Source: an uncultured Bacteroidales bacterium (GTDB lineage: Bacteria; Bacteroidota; Bacteroidia; Bacteroidales; Muribaculaceae). Taken from it: a DNA stretch of 64,000 nucleotides. Made by a program: the position numbers and the translations under genes. Numbering within the stretch: position 1 is the stretch's first letter; each line of letters starts with the position of its first letter. Location of the stretch: contig UQVH01000003.1 in the NCBI GenBank assembly GCA_900544535.1, positions 62,001 to 126,000 of the forward strand, given 5' to 3'. Shown here piece by piece: positions 51,490-61,014 of the stretch. The notes under the pieces were generated by a model. That model did not search any database and was not told where the DNA came from. It saw only the letters and a program-made list of their open reading frames with translations.

Positions 51490-53697
51490 ATGATACAGAC
51501 AGTGGTAAAACGCGACGGTCGCGTCGTGGGCTACAACGAAGAAAAAATAAAGGCTGCAATCCGTAAAGCCATGCTTACAACAGAAATGGGTGAGGACGAA
51601 GCTCTGATCTCACGCATTACGGACCGCATCGGCATGATCGGCGCAGAACAGATGACTGTGGAAGACATTCAGGACCGCGTCGAACTGGAGCTCATGAAGT
51701 CACCGCGCAAGGAAGTGGCCAAGCGCTATATCGCATATCGCGACCAGCGCTCGATAGCCCGCCGCGCCAAGACACGCGACATGTTTCTTGAAATCATCGA
51801 GGCTAAGAGCAACGACATCACCCGCGAGAATGCCAATATGAACACGGATTCGCCAGCCGGTATGATGATGAAATTCGCGAGCGAGACCACCAAGCCTTTT
51901 GTCGACGATTATCTCCTGTCGGCAGAAGCCCGTGAGGCTGTCCAAAACGGCTATCTGCATATCCACGACAAGGATTACTATCCCACCAAGAGTCTGACCT
52001 GCGTGCAGCATCCGCTTGACCGCATTCTAAAATACGGATTCGTTGCCGGTCATGGCGAGTCACGTCCGGCTAAGCGCATCGAGACCGCGAGCATCATCGG
52101 CTGCATCTCTTTAGAGACCGCCCAGAACGAGATGCACGGCGGGCAGGCCATTCCGGCTTTTGACTTCTATCTCGCTCCGTTCGTAAGATCGTCGTATATA
52201 GAAGAGGTAAAGAAACTTGAAGAACTCACCGGTGAAAATCTGTCGGCGCTGTACGATGCCGAAATCGAGGACTATGTCAAGGCTCCGCTTGACGGCCTGA
52301 CAGGCATTGACCGCTGGAAACAACATGCGGTAAACCAGACTGTCAGCCGTGTGCATCAGAGCATGGAGGCCTTCATACATAATATGAACACCATACATTC
52401 GCGTGGTGGCAATCAGGTCGTGTTCAGCTCAATCAACTATGGCACGGACACTTCTGCTGAGGGCCGCTGCATCATCCGCGAACTGCTCAACTCGACCTAT
52501 GAGGGTGTGGGCAACGGCGCGACTGCAATTTTCCCTATTCAGATCTGGAAAAAGAAGAGAGGAGTCAGCTATCTGCCCGGCGACCGCAACTATGACCTCT
52601 ATCAGTTTGCCTGCAAGGTGACCGCCCGCCGTTTCTTCCCGAATTTCGTTAATCTCGACGCTACGTTCAATCAGCATGAGAAATGGGATGCCAATGATCC
52701 CGAACGCTATAAATATGAGGTGGCCACGATGGGTTGCCGTACACGAGTGTTTGAAAACCGTTTCGGAGAAAAGACGTCCATCGGCCGCGGTAACATCAGC
52801 TTCTCGACTATCAATATTGTCCGCATAGCTATCGAGTGCATGAATATCGTAGATCCGGAAGAGCGTATAAAGCGTTTCTTCGGAAAACTCGACGAAGTGC
52901 TCGACATCACTGCCCGCCAGCTCTGCGACCGCTTCAACTTCCAGAAAACGGCCATGGCCAAGCAGTTCCCGCTTCTTATGTCGCGTCTGTGGAACGGAGC
53001 CGAAAAGCTCGGTCCGAACGACACGATCGAAAGCGTGATCAACCAGGGCACTCTCGGCATAGGTTTCATCGGACTCGCCGAATGTCTGATAGCTCTGACC
53101 GGAAAGCACCACGGCGAGAGCGAGGAGGCTCAGAAACTCGGTCTGAAGATCGTTTCGCATATGCGTTCGCGTGTCAATGATTACAGCGAGAAGTATCAGC
53201 ACAATTTCTCGGTCCTTGCCACTCCTGCCGAAGGTCTTTCCGGCAAGTTTACCTCGCGCGACCGCAAATCGTTCGGCGTGATCCCCGGAATCACTGACAA
53301 AATTTACTACACCAACTCGAACCATGTGCCGGTCTATTATCACTGTTCTCCACGCCACAAGGCCAAGATAGAGGCTCCGTATCACGAACTGACCGGCGGC
53401 GGTCACATTTTCTATGTGGAGATTGACGGCGACGCTACCCACAATCCCAAAGCGATCAGCGACATCGTCGATCTGATGGATAAATATAATATCGGTTACT
53501 GTTCGGTGAACCACAACCGCAACCGCTGTATGGACTGCGGTTACGAGGACGCCCAGGAGTCGCTTGAGGAATGCCCGCACTGCCACGGTCACAACATTGA
53601 CTGTCTGCAACGCATCACCGGCTACCTTGTCGGGACCACTGACCGCTGGAACAATGCCAAGCTGGCAGAGCTCAAGGACCGCGTAGTTCACAAATAA
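51490..53697 (+). CDS. nrdD: Anaerobic ribonucleoside-triphosphate reductase (class III)
   Basis: This glycyl-radical enzyme reduces ribonucleotides to deoxyribonucleotides without oxygen. The 735 residues start with an ATP-cone (MIQTVVKRDGRVVGYNEEKI), then the ten-stranded barrel with the active-site cysteine region SLTCVQHPL, then a C-terminal zinc site (CMDCGY...CPHCHG) and the glycyl radical G711 in QRITGYLVG. I chose 51490 over an in-frame ATG at 51397 because the promoter -7 box lies between them. nrdG follows by 28 bases. Confidence 0.96.
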   Translation: MIQTVVKRDGRVVGYNEEKIKAAIRKAMLTTEMGEDEALISRITDRIGMIGAEQMTVEDIQDRVELELMKSPRKEVAKRYIAYRDQRSIARRAKTRDMFLEIIEAKSNDITRENANMNTDSPAGMMMKFASETTKPFVDDYLLSAEAREAVQNGYLHIHDKDYYPTKSLTCVQHPLDRILKYGFVAGHGESRPAKRIETASIIGCISLETAQNEMHGGQAIPAFDFYLAPFVRSSYIEEVKKLEELTGENLSALYDAEIEDYVKAPLDGLTGIDRWKQHAVNQTVSRVHQSMEAFIHNMNTIHSRGGNQVVFSSINYGTDTSAEGRCIIRELLNSTYEGVGNGATAIFPIQIWKKKRGVSYLPGDRNYDLYQFACKVTARRFFPNFVNLDATFNQHEKWDANDPERYKYEVATMGCRTRVFENRFGEKTSIGRGNISFSTINIVRIAIECMNIVDPEERIKRFFGKLDEVLDITARQLCDRFNFQKTAMAKQFPLLMSRLWNGAEKLGPNDTIESVINQGTLGIGFIGLAECLIALTGKHHGESEEAQKLGLKIVSHMRSRVNDYSEKYQHNFSVLATPAEGLSGKFTSRDRKSFGVIPGITDKIYYTNSNHVPVYYHCSPRHKAKIEAPYHELTGGGHIFYVEIDGDATHNPKAISDIVDLMDKYNIGYCSVNHNRNRCMDCGYEDAQESLEECPHCHGHNIDCLQRITGYLVGTTDRWNNAKLAELKDRVVHK

Positions 53698-53725
53698 ACT
53701 TAGCAGGAAAACCGTACTTTTTGAA

Positions 53726-54202
53726 ATGAAAATACTCGATATTGTTCCGGGGACGTCTGTTGACGGCCCCGGACTTCGTACAGCAGTCTATGTCGCCGGA
53801 TGTTCTCACCGGTGTCCGGGCTGTCACAATCCACAGTCATGGGATTTTGAGGCCGGGACAGAGATGAGCCTTGATGAAATAATGGCTGAAATCATAGAAA
53901 ACGACTTCGATGTCACTCTGACCGGAGGTGACCCGATGTACAGTGCGGCGGAACTGCTGCCGCTGGCTGTGAAAATTAAAGAAGCCGGAAAAGACCTCTG
54001 GTGCTATTCCGGTTTCAGATATGAGGAAATAATGAATCATGAGCCGATGCGCCGGCTGCTTGAATATGTTGATGTGCTTGTCGACGGTCCATTCCTGGAA
54101 AACCGCCGCGATGTGCATTTGCTGTTCCGCGGTTCGGACAATCAGCGCCTTGTCGATGTTGCCCGCTCGACGCCTGAAAAGGTCGTGGAATGGTCCTGGT
54201 GA
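53726..54202 (+). CDS. nrdG: Anaerobic ribonucleotide reductase activating protein
   Basis: This 158-residue radical SAM enzyme makes the glycyl radical on NrdD. The iron-sulfur cysteines are C26, C30 and C33 (GCSHRCPGC), followed by HNPQSWDF as usual, and TLTGGDPM is the SAM-contact motif. Short size is normal for NrdG. Same operon as nrdD. Confidence 0.95.
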   Translation: MKILDIVPGTSVDGPGLRTAVYVAGCSHRCPGCHNPQSWDFEAGTEMSLDEIMAEIIENDFDVTLTGGDPMYSAAELLPLAVKIKEAGKDLWCYSGFRYEEIMNHEPMRRLLEYVDVLVDGPFLENRRDVHLLFRGSDNQRLVDVARSTPEKVVEWSW

Positions 54203-54216
54203 GGTGTTGTGAAGCT

Positions 54217-54993
54217 CTACGCCTTTTTATGTTCGTTTGAGATCACGTAGGCCCTGACTTTCTGGAACAGATCGTTGGCGAATACGAATTCGTTCAGAGC
54301 TTCGTTGGATGTCTCATAGATCTGGTGCATGTCTCCGACCCATTCGCGGTAGCCTTTGTTGATGAAGATGATGTTTTCACCGATGCCTAAGACGGAGTTC
54401 ATGTCGTGGGTGTTGATGATGGTGGTGATGTTGTATTCGTGGGTGATGTCGCTGAGCAGTTCGTCGATCACGATCGAGGTACGCGGGTCGAGTCCTGAGT
54501 TTGGTTCGTCACAGAAAAGATATTTGGGGTTGAGTGCGATCGCGCGGGCTATGGCTACTCGTTTCTGCATACCGCCGGAAATTTCTGACGGATATTTTGC
54601 GTCGGCACCTTTAAGATTCACGCGCTCAAGACAGAACTGGGCGCGGTCTTTTATTTCGGCTGGAGTCATCGACGTGAACATTGTCAGGGGGAACATCACA
54701 TTGCCAAGCACTGTCTCAGAGTCGAACAGGGCCGAGCCTTGAAACAGCATACCGATTTCTTTGCGCAGTTCCTTCACCTGAGTGTTGTCCATCTTCATCA
54801 GGTCGCGGCCGTCATAAAGGATCTCGCCTTTTTCGGGTCGGATAAGTCCTACGAGCGACTTTACAAGTACTGTTTTGCCTGAGCCGCTCTGTCCGATGAT
54901 GAGATTTGTCTTGCCGGTCTCGAATCTGGCGCTGACATCGTGAAGGATTGTCTTGTCGTCAAATGACTTTGTTATGTTTTTGACTTCGATCAT
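54217..54993 (-). CDS. mlaF: ABC transporter ATP-binding protein, MlaF type
   Basis: A 258-residue ATPase with Walker A GQSGSGKT near 37-44, signature EISGGMQKR, Walker B YLFCDEPNSGLDP and the switch histidine in NTHD. It overlaps the MlaE-like permease gene by 4 bases. MlaEF move phospholipids between the inner and outer membranes with the MCE protein MlaD, which is not encoded next to them here. The pair sits convergent to nrdDG with 14 bases between the stops. Confidence 0.9.
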   Translation of the reverse strand: MIEVKNITKSFDDKTILHDVSARFETGKTNLIIGQSGSGKTVLVKSLVGLIRPEKGEILYDGRDLMKMDNTQVKELRKEIGMLFQGSALFDSETVLGNVMFPLTMFTSMTPAEIKDRAQFCLERVNLKGADAKYPSEISGGMQKRVAIARAIALNPKYLFCDEPNSGLDPRTSIVIDELLSDITHEYNITTIINTHDMNSVLGIGENIIFINKGYREWVGDMHQIYETSNEALNEFVFANDLFQKVRAYVISNEHKKA

Positions 54994-55739
54994 TGCAGAA
55001 GGAGTTTGGTCAGTATGACATCAAGCAGGAGAATCAGGATGCTGGATGCCACAACCGCGTTAGTTGAGGCTTTGCCCACTTCCAGGGCACCGCCCTTGAC
55101 ATAATAGCCGTAAAAAGCGGCCACCGACGTGATTATGAACGAGAAAAAGAGCGATTTGATCAGACCGTACCACACATACCACTCGACAAACATTGTCTGC
55201 AATCCGTAGATGAAACGGCTCAGGGGAATGATGCCGGTGAACACCGAGATCAGCACGCCGCCGAGGAATGAGGTGAAAATACAGAAGATCACCAGCACGG
55301 GCATGTAGATCAGAAAGCCTGTGATTTTCGGAAGCACGAGGAAATTCGCGGAATTGATCCCCATGATGTCAAGGGCGTCGATCTGTTCGGTCACTCTCAT
55401 GGTTCCGATTTCGGATGCGATGTTCGATCCGACTTTTCCGGCAAGGATTAGGCAGAGGATCGAGTTGGAAAATTCCAGCAATATGATTTCGCGTGTCGCC
55501 AGACCGGTGGAGTAGGACGGGACAAGGGGAGAGACGATGTTAAGCTGCATCTGAATGGTGATGACGGCGCCGATAAAGAGCGATATGACGATCACCAGCG
55601 GGATGGAGTCCACACCGAGCTTTGTAATCTCGAAAAACATACGCTTGAAGAATGTCTTCCAGCGGTCAGGTCTGGAGAATATCTTGCTTATGAAAAGGCA
55701 GTACTGCCCGAATGTGGTGAGTGAGTCGGTTATAACCAT
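54990..55739 (-). CDS. mlaE: ABC transporter permease, MlaE type
   Basis: A 249-residue MlaE/YrbE-family membrane permease with five or six helices; typical segments are FFEITKLGVDSIPLVIVISLFIGAVITIQMQ, EFSNSILCLILAGKVGSNIASEIGTMRVTEQIDALDIMG and FIITSVAAFYGYYVKGGALEVGKASTNAVV. It forms the membrane part of a phospholipid transporter with the overlapping ATPase gene. Confidence 0.91.
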   Translation of the reverse strand: MVITDSLTTFGQYCLFISKIFSRPDRWKTFFKRMFFEITKLGVDSIPLVIVISLFIGAVITIQMQLNIVSPLVPSYSTGLATREIILLEFSNSILCLILAGKVGSNIASEIGTMRVTEQIDALDIMGINSANFLVLPKITGFLIYMPVLVIFCIFTSFLGGVLISVFTGIIPLSRFIYGLQTMFVEWYVWYGLIKSLFFSFIITSVAAFYGYYVKGGALEVGKASTNAVVASSILILLLDVILTKLLLQ

Positions 55740-55768
55740 GTCGTAGGTCTAAGTTGCGTTTGCCTCGG

Positions 55769-55776
55769 CAAAGATA
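55769..55776 (-). promoter_or_regulatory. -7 element of mlaEF
   Basis: Minus-strand TATCTTTG, 30 bases before the mlaE start; no clear -33 element. Confidence 0.45.
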
Positions 55777-55872
55777 CGTATTTGTTCTCTATTGCCGGGG
55801 CGTTAGTGGGGCTATTGGCCAGAAATCAGGAAAGAAAAGAGAATTTTAAAAATATCCTCTTATGGCCGGAAA

Positions 55873-57252
55873 TCATTTGAGCGCGTCGATCAGCTGCTCC
55901 GTCGAAAGCTCGGACTGTTCGCCGGAAGTCATGTTTTTGAGGGTGACGGTGCCGTTCTGAAGCTCGGTCTCTCCGATGATGGCCACGAATGGAATTCCGA
56001 GGCTGTCGGCGCGTCCCATCTGTTTCTTCATTTTTGCAGCATCGGGATAAAGTTCTGCCGGGATGCCGTTTTCACGCAGCTGTTTGATCACTTGCAGAGA
56101 GCGGGCGGCTTCCTTGGGGCCGAAGTTGGTGAACATGACTTTGGCTGCACCCTCGATCCCTTCAGGGTAGAGATTGAGTGTGTTAAGTACGTCGTAGATA
56201 CGGTCGGCTCCGAACGAGATGCCGACACCGGAAACTCCGGGCAGACCGAAGACACCGGTGAGGTTGTCGTAGCGTCCGCCGCCGGTGATGCTGCCGATCT
56301 CTACGTCGCGGGCTTTTACTTCGATGATGGTTCCGGTGTAATAGTTCAGTCCGCGGGCGAGGCTGACATCAAGTTCCAGATCGGCGCGCAGTCCGAGGGC
56401 TTCCGTGCCATCCATGACTTCGCGAAGTTCGCTGACTCCCTTGAGCCCGGTATCGCTCGAAGCGAGCATTTCTTCAAGGGCGGCGAGACGTTCGGCATTG
56501 GAGCCGGAGAGGGTGATCAGCGGAGTGATGCGGTCGATAGCCTCGGCTGAAAGGCCGCGTTCGGCGAGTTCGGCTTTGACGTTGTCGAGACCGATTTTGT
56601 CTATTTTGTCGATTGCGACAGTAATATCGACAATCTTGTCAGGTGCGCCCACGAGTTCTGCGATTCCGGCAAGCACCTTGCGGTTGTTGAGCTTGATGGT
56701 GATGCGTATGCCGAGGCGGCTGAACACATCGTCGATGAGCTGGAGCAGTTCAATCTCGTTGATCAGTGAATCTGAGCCGATGACGTCAGCGTCACACTGG
56801 TAGAATTCGCGGTAGCGTCCTTTCTGCGGACGGTCGGCACGCCATACCGGCTGGATCTGGAAGCGCTTGAAAGGGAAGGAGAGGTCGTTGCGGTGCATGA
56901 CCACAAAGCGTGCGAAAGGCACTGTCAGATCATAACGCAGCCCTTTCTCGCAGAGTTTGGCGGCGAGCTTGGCAGAGCCGGAACCCTCTCCGGCAAGGGC
57001 CGCATCGAGCAACTGCGGGTCAACACCGCGCAGAAATTCGCCTGAGTTGAGGATTTTGAACAGAAGTTTGTCACCCTCTTCACCGTATTTCCCCATGAGG
57101 GTCGAGAGGTTTTCCATTGCCGGGGTCTCGATCTGCTGGAATCCGTGGAGTTTGAAAACAGTGCGGATAGTGTCGAATATGTAGTTTCGGCGCGCCATTT
57201 CAGCAGGGGTGAAGTCGCGCGTTCCTTTGGGGATTGACGGTTTCTGTGCCAT
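55873..57252 (-). CDS. hisS: Histidyl-tRNA synthetase
   Basis: The 459-residue class II synthetase charges tRNA-His. Class II motif 1 region is [19 protein letters not shown]; motif 2 is [19 protein letters not shown]; the histidine-specific loop is ARGLNYYTG; motif 3 is [12 protein letters not shown]. The C-terminal anticodon-binding domain follows ([14 protein letters not shown]). Length is slightly above the bacterial norm. Transcribed alone, divergent from nfo. Confidence 0.96.
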   Translation of the reverse strand: MAQKPSIPKGTRDFTPAEMARRNYIFDTIRTVFKLHGFQQIETPAMENLSTLMGKYGEEGDKLLFKILNSGEFLRGVDPQLLDAALAGEGSGSAKLAAKLCEKGLRYDLTVPFARFVVMHRNDLSFPFKRFQIQPVWRADRPQKGRYREFYQCDADVIGSDSLINEIELLQLIDDVFSRLGIRITIKLNNRKVLAGIAELVGAPDKIVDITVAIDKIDKIGLDNVKAELAERGLSAEAIDRITPLITLSGSNAERLAALEEMLASSDTGLKGVSELREVMDGTEALGLRADLELDVSLARGLNYYTGTIIEVKARDVEIGSITGGGRYDNLTGVFGLPGVSGVGISFGADRIYDVLNTLNLYPEGIEGAAKVMFTNFGPKEAARSLQVIKQLRENGIPAELYPDAAKMKKQMGRADSLGIPFVAIIGETELQNGTVTLKNMTSGEQSELSTEQLIDALK

Positions 57253-57309
57253 GATTGTCGTTAATTTATATATGTAAGAGGAGTTTGTGTTGAAAGTTAG
57301 TGTAAATTT

Positions 57310-57340
57310 TTTGCAAAGATAGCGATTTTTGCTAAATTTG
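57310..57340. promoter_or_regulatory. Interleaved divergent promoters of hisS and nfo
   Basis: Plus strand: TTTG (57310-57313), 19 bases, TAAATTTG (57333-57340), for nfo. Minus strand: TATCTTTG (57321-57314), for hisS. The minus -7 box lies inside the plus spacer, so the two promoters occupy the same DNA. Confidence 0.55.
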
Positions 57341-57388
57341 CGTCACTTTAATGCGTAAACATACTTACAAGCAAACATACTTACATAT

Positions 57389-58243
57389 ATGAAATACATA
57401 GGAGCCCATGTTTCCGCCATACAGGGCGTGAGCGACACTCCTTTGAACGCACATCTAATCGGGGCACGGTCATTTGCTCTGTTTACCCGCAACCCGTCAC
57501 GATGGACCTCGAAGCCGATCACTCAGGCCGAGGCTGACGCTTTCAAGGAGAACTGCGACCGCTACGGCTATACTCCGGACAGGATTCTTCCGCACGACAG
57601 TTTCCTGATCAATCTCGGCTCTCCTGATCCCGTGAAACTTGAAAGATCGAGAGCTGCGTTTCTCGACGAGCTGTACCGTTGCAGTCAGCTCGGACTGACC
57701 ATGGTCAATTTCCATCCCGGTTCTCACATGCGCGAGATGGAACCTGAGGCATGTCTCGATCTTATAGCCGATTCCCTCAACCTAGTGCTTGACCGCTCGG
57801 AAGGTGTTAAGGCCGTAATCGAGAACACTGCCGGACAGGGGAGCAATTTAGGCTATTCGTTCGAACAGATCGCCCGCATCATCGATCGTGTGGAGGACAA
57901 AACGAGAATCGGAGTCTGCATCGACACCTGCCATGCCTATACCGCCGGTTATGATCTTGCCAGTGCGGATGGATATGAAAAGGTCTGGGCGGATTTCGAC
58001 CGGGTGATCGGATTTGATTATCTTTGCGGAATGCACCTTAATGATACAGCAAAGGCACTCGGCTCGCGAATTGACCGGCATGCCCCGATCGGCACCGCAA
58101 ATCTTGATCTCGAATTCTGGAAAAGACTCATGTCCGATCCGCGTTTCGACGGAATACCTCTGATTCTTGAGACTCCGGATGAAGTCATTTGGGGAGAGGA
58201 GATCCGCTTGCTTTATTCGCTTGACAGACGCGAGTCTGAATAA
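57389..58243 (+). CDS. nfo: Deoxyribonuclease IV (AP endonuclease)
   Basis: This zinc enzyme cuts DNA 5' to abasic sites in base-excision repair. The 284 residues start KYIGAHVSAIQGV and include the metal-binding segments VNFHPGSH, VIENTAGQGSNLG, GVCIDTCHAYTAGYD and MHLNDTAKALGSRIDRHAPIG, and the late ILETPDE. Normal length; transcribed alone from a promoter interleaved with that of hisS. Confidence 0.96.
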   Translation: MKYIGAHVSAIQGVSDTPLNAHLIGARSFALFTRNPSRWTSKPITQAEADAFKENCDRYGYTPDRILPHDSFLINLGSPDPVKLERSRAAFLDELYRCSQLGLTMVNFHPGSHMREMEPEACLDLIADSLNLVLDRSEGVKAVIENTAGQGSNLGYSFEQIARIIDRVEDKTRIGVCIDTCHAYTAGYDLASADGYEKVWADFDRVIGFDYLCGMHLNDTAKALGSRIDRHAPIGTANLDLEFWKRLMSDPRFDGIPLILETPDEVIWGEEIRLLYSLDRRESE

Positions 58244-58356
58244 CTGTTCCGAGATCCGGTCTTTCGGCCACACTCCCTCCCTGATCCATGTTATATTACA
58301 ATTGTAGAGATTATTTTCAGATTATATCATCAATAACTTACATCTTTATTTGATTT

Positions 58357-59676
58357 ATGGTTAAAAATAAACCGGACCAAAGTTTCATGAAGCTTTGGAA
58401 TCTGAGTTTCGGTTTCTTTGGTGTTCAGATCGCCTACGCTCTCCAGAGCGCCAATATTTCACGTATTTTTGCAACCTTAGGCGCCGATCCTCATTCACTC
58501 AGTTACTTCTGGATTTTGCCACCGCTGATGGGCATCCTCGTGCAGCCGATCGTAGGTGCTGCCAGTGACCGCACATGGAACCGACTTGGACGCCGTCTGC
58601 CTTATCTGCTTCTCGGAGCCGCTATTGCCGTGGTGGTGATGTGTCTTCTTCCGAATGCGGGCAGTTTCGGACTGACAGTCGGAGGAGCGATGGTTTTCGG
58701 CTTCATCGCTCTGATGTTTCTCGACACGTCGATCAACATGGCCATGCAACCATTCAAGATGCTTGTCGGCGATCAGGTCAATGAGCGGCAGAAAGGTCTG
58801 GCCTATTCGATCCAGAGTTTTCTTTGCAATGCCGGTAGTCTTGTCGGTTATCTTGCCCCGATCACACTGACAGCAATCGGTGTCAGCAATCTTGCTCCTG
58901 CCGGTCAGGTGCCCGATGCCGTCACATATTCTTTCTATATTGGTGCGGCGGTGCTGATCCTCTGTGTGATTTACAGTTTCGCCACCATCCGGGAAATGCC
59001 TCCGAAGGAATACGCCGAATATCATGGTATCACCGAACAGCAGAGCAGTGAAAAGGCTTCTATGATCCAGTTGCTGATTCATGCTCCGCGCACATTCTGG
59101 ACTGTCGGGCTGGTACAGTTCTTCTGCTGGGCTGCTTTCCTTTATATGTGGACTTATACTCCCGGCGCCATAGCCGATACCGTATGGGATACGACCGACA
59201 CGAACTCGCAGGCCTATCAGACTGCCGGAAACTGGGTGGGCGTCCTTTTCGCAGTCCAGGCTGTCGGATCTGTGCTTTGGGCCATCGTCATCCCGCGGTT
59301 CAGGAGCCATAAGACTGTCTATGCTTTAAGTCTGCTTTTGGGCGCCGTTGGTTTCATTTCCACACTTTTTGTAAGAGACCAGTATGTGCTTTTCATTTCA
59401 TTCCTGCTTATAGGGTGTGCATGGGCTGCCATGCTCGCTCTTCCATTCACCATCCTCACCAATTCTATCTCAGGTAAGAATATGGGTACTTATCTCGGCC
59501 TGTTCAACGGTACGATATGTGTGCCGCAGATCTGTGCCGCGGCTTTGGGCGGAGTGATCCTTCCTTTGCTCGGAGGTCAGCAGGTCAACATGCTTGTGTT
59601 GGGTGGAGTTCTTCTGATTGCAGGCGCGCTGAGCGTCGGTCTTGTCAAGGAAACATATGCCGAGCAGGCATCCTGA
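58357..59676 (+). CDS. MFS sugar transporter, SLC45-like
   Basis: A 439-residue major facilitator with twelve helices. The N-terminus (MKLWNLSFGFFGVQIAYALQSANISRIFATLGAD), the ILVQPIVGAASDRTWNRLGRRLP loop and a second RR-type loop match the SLC45-like group of Bacteroidales, often found with maltose or other glucoside genes. No sugar gene is adjacent here, so the substrate is open. It converges on the MATE gene with 28 bases between the stops. Confidence 0.87.
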   Translation: MVKNKPDQSFMKLWNLSFGFFGVQIAYALQSANISRIFATLGADPHSLSYFWILPPLMGILVQPIVGAASDRTWNRLGRRLPYLLLGAAIAVVVMCLLPNAGSFGLTVGGAMVFGFIALMFLDTSINMAMQPFKMLVGDQVNERQKGLAYSIQSFLCNAGSLVGYLAPITLTAIGVSNLAPAGQVPDAVTYSFYIGAAVLILCVIYSFATIREMPPKEYAEYHGITEQQSSEKASMIQLLIHAPRTFWTVGLVQFFCWAAFLYMWTYTPGAIADTVWDTTDTNSQAYQTAGNWVGVLFAVQAVGSVLWAIVIPRFRSHKTVYALSLLLGAVGFISTLFVRDQYVLFISFLLIGCAWAAMLALPFTILTNSISGKNMGTYLGLFNGTICVPQICAAALGGVILPLLGGQQVNMLVLGGVLLIAGALSVGLVKETYAEQAS

Positions 59677-59704
59677 CAGAGGTCGGTCATCCCTGACACT
59701 ATTC

Positions 59705-60991
59705 TTATAATATACGGCGGCGCATTGCCGTCAGCGCTACACCACGGGTTAAGAGATATGCCAAAAAGGCTATCCACAGCCCGTGGTTTCCTATTGCCGG
59801 GAATAGCAACCGGAGCAGTATGAAATACACGGCGGTGGCTGTGGCCATTGAAAGCAGCATTTCTCTTGTTTTGGTCGCACCGATGAAGACCCCGTCCCAG
59901 GTGAACGCCGCGAACCCTACGGCAGGAATAGCAATTACCCAGCTGTAATATTCTTTTGCCGACATCCTTACTCCGGCATCGTCGCTCAACAGGCTCATGA
60001 TGCTCTCGCCACCGACTGCATAGATTACTGTAAAGATCAGCACCATGGCTATGCTCCACCGGAAAAGGGCTTTGATACATTCGCGCAGCTTTTCACGGTC
60101 GCCGCTGCCGATGATATTCCCGCAGAGCGATTCTCCTGCAAAGGCAAAACCGTCCATGAAGTAGGAGAAGAGGATGAAAAACTGCATCAGAAGTGTGTTG
60201 ACGGCCAAGATTATAGTCCCCTGTGTTGATCCTGTGCGTGTAAACCATACGGTCACCGCTATCAGGCAGAGTGTGCGGAAAAAGATGTCTGTGTTGACGC
60301 GGAAGAATCGGCGCAGGTCGCTGAGCCGTATGATTTCCCGGATATTGCCGGGAGACGGTTTGTATTTTATCAGCACGATAGCCAAGCCTGTGAGTACGCC
60401 GAGCCACTGGGCTGTCAGAGTGCCTGATGCGACTCCGTCGACTTTAAGCCCGAATACAAACACAAGAATAAGACTGACTGCGATATTTGTCAGATTCACG
60501 ACAAATGCAATCCACATAGGCGCTCGTGCGTTTTTCATTCCGAGCAGCCAGCCGGTAAGCGTGAATGTCGCCAATGAAGCCGGTGCTCCCCATACGAGAA
60601 TAGTGAAATATATTGAGGCAAGCTCCCGGACAGGTCCGTTGACCTCAAGGAGATCCAGGGTAAGGTTTAGAAGAGGCTTCTGAAGAATGATAATGGCTGC
60701 GGATGCTATCAGAGCAACGATCAGACCGCGTGAAAGCACCTGAGCGCATCCCTTTTTGTCGCCGCTGCCGTTAGCCTGGGCTGTCAGGCCGCTTGTCCCC
60801 ATGCGGAGGAAAGCGAAGAGCCAATACAGCATATTGAAAATCGTGCCGCCTACCGCAATGGCGGCGATGTAGTCAGGACTGCCCATATGCCCGACGATCA
60901 CCACGTCCATCAGGGCCAGCAAAGGTGTGGTGATGTTCGTGATGATCGACGGTATGGCCAGCGACAGAATGTCGCGGTTGATTGCCTTCAT
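59705..60991 (-). CDS. MATE family efflux transporter (DinF-like)
   Basis: A 428-residue membrane protein with twelve helices in two halves, of the MATE/DinF type: LSLAIPSIITNITTPLLALMDVVIVGHMG, GTIFNMLYWLFAFLRMGTSGLTAQANGSGD, and the matching second-half segment AGESLCGNIIGSGD. Exports cationic drugs or metabolites with Na+ or H+. It lies 23 bases after the OPT gene on the same strand and is probably cotranscribed with it. Confidence 0.92.
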   Translation of the reverse strand: MKAINRDILSLAIPSIITNITTPLLALMDVVIVGHMGSPDYIAAIAVGGTIFNMLYWLFAFLRMGTSGLTAQANGSGDKKGCAQVLSRGLIVALIASAAIIILQKPLLNLTLDLLEVNGPVRELASIYFTILVWGAPASLATFTLTGWLLGMKNARAPMWIAFVVNLTNIAVSLILVFVFGLKVDGVASGTLTAQWLGVLTGLAIVLIKYKPSPGNIREIIRLSDLRRFFRVNTDIFFRTLCLIAVTVWFTRTGSTQGTIILAVNTLLMQFFILFSYFMDGFAFAGESLCGNIIGSGDREKLRECIKALFRWSIAMVLIFTVIYAVGGESIMSLLSDDAGVRMSAKEYYSWVIAIPAVGFAAFTWDGVFIGATKTREMLLSMATATAVYFILLRLLFPAIGNHGLWIAFLAYLLTRGVALTAMRRRIL

Positions 60992-61014
60992 TCTAATGTA
61001 GCGGGACGTCGGTG

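Noticed and set aside
52429..53691. A 420-codon open frame on the minus strand
   Set aside because: Antisense to nrdD, which has all catalytic motifs; the frame is open because of the codon bias of nrdD.
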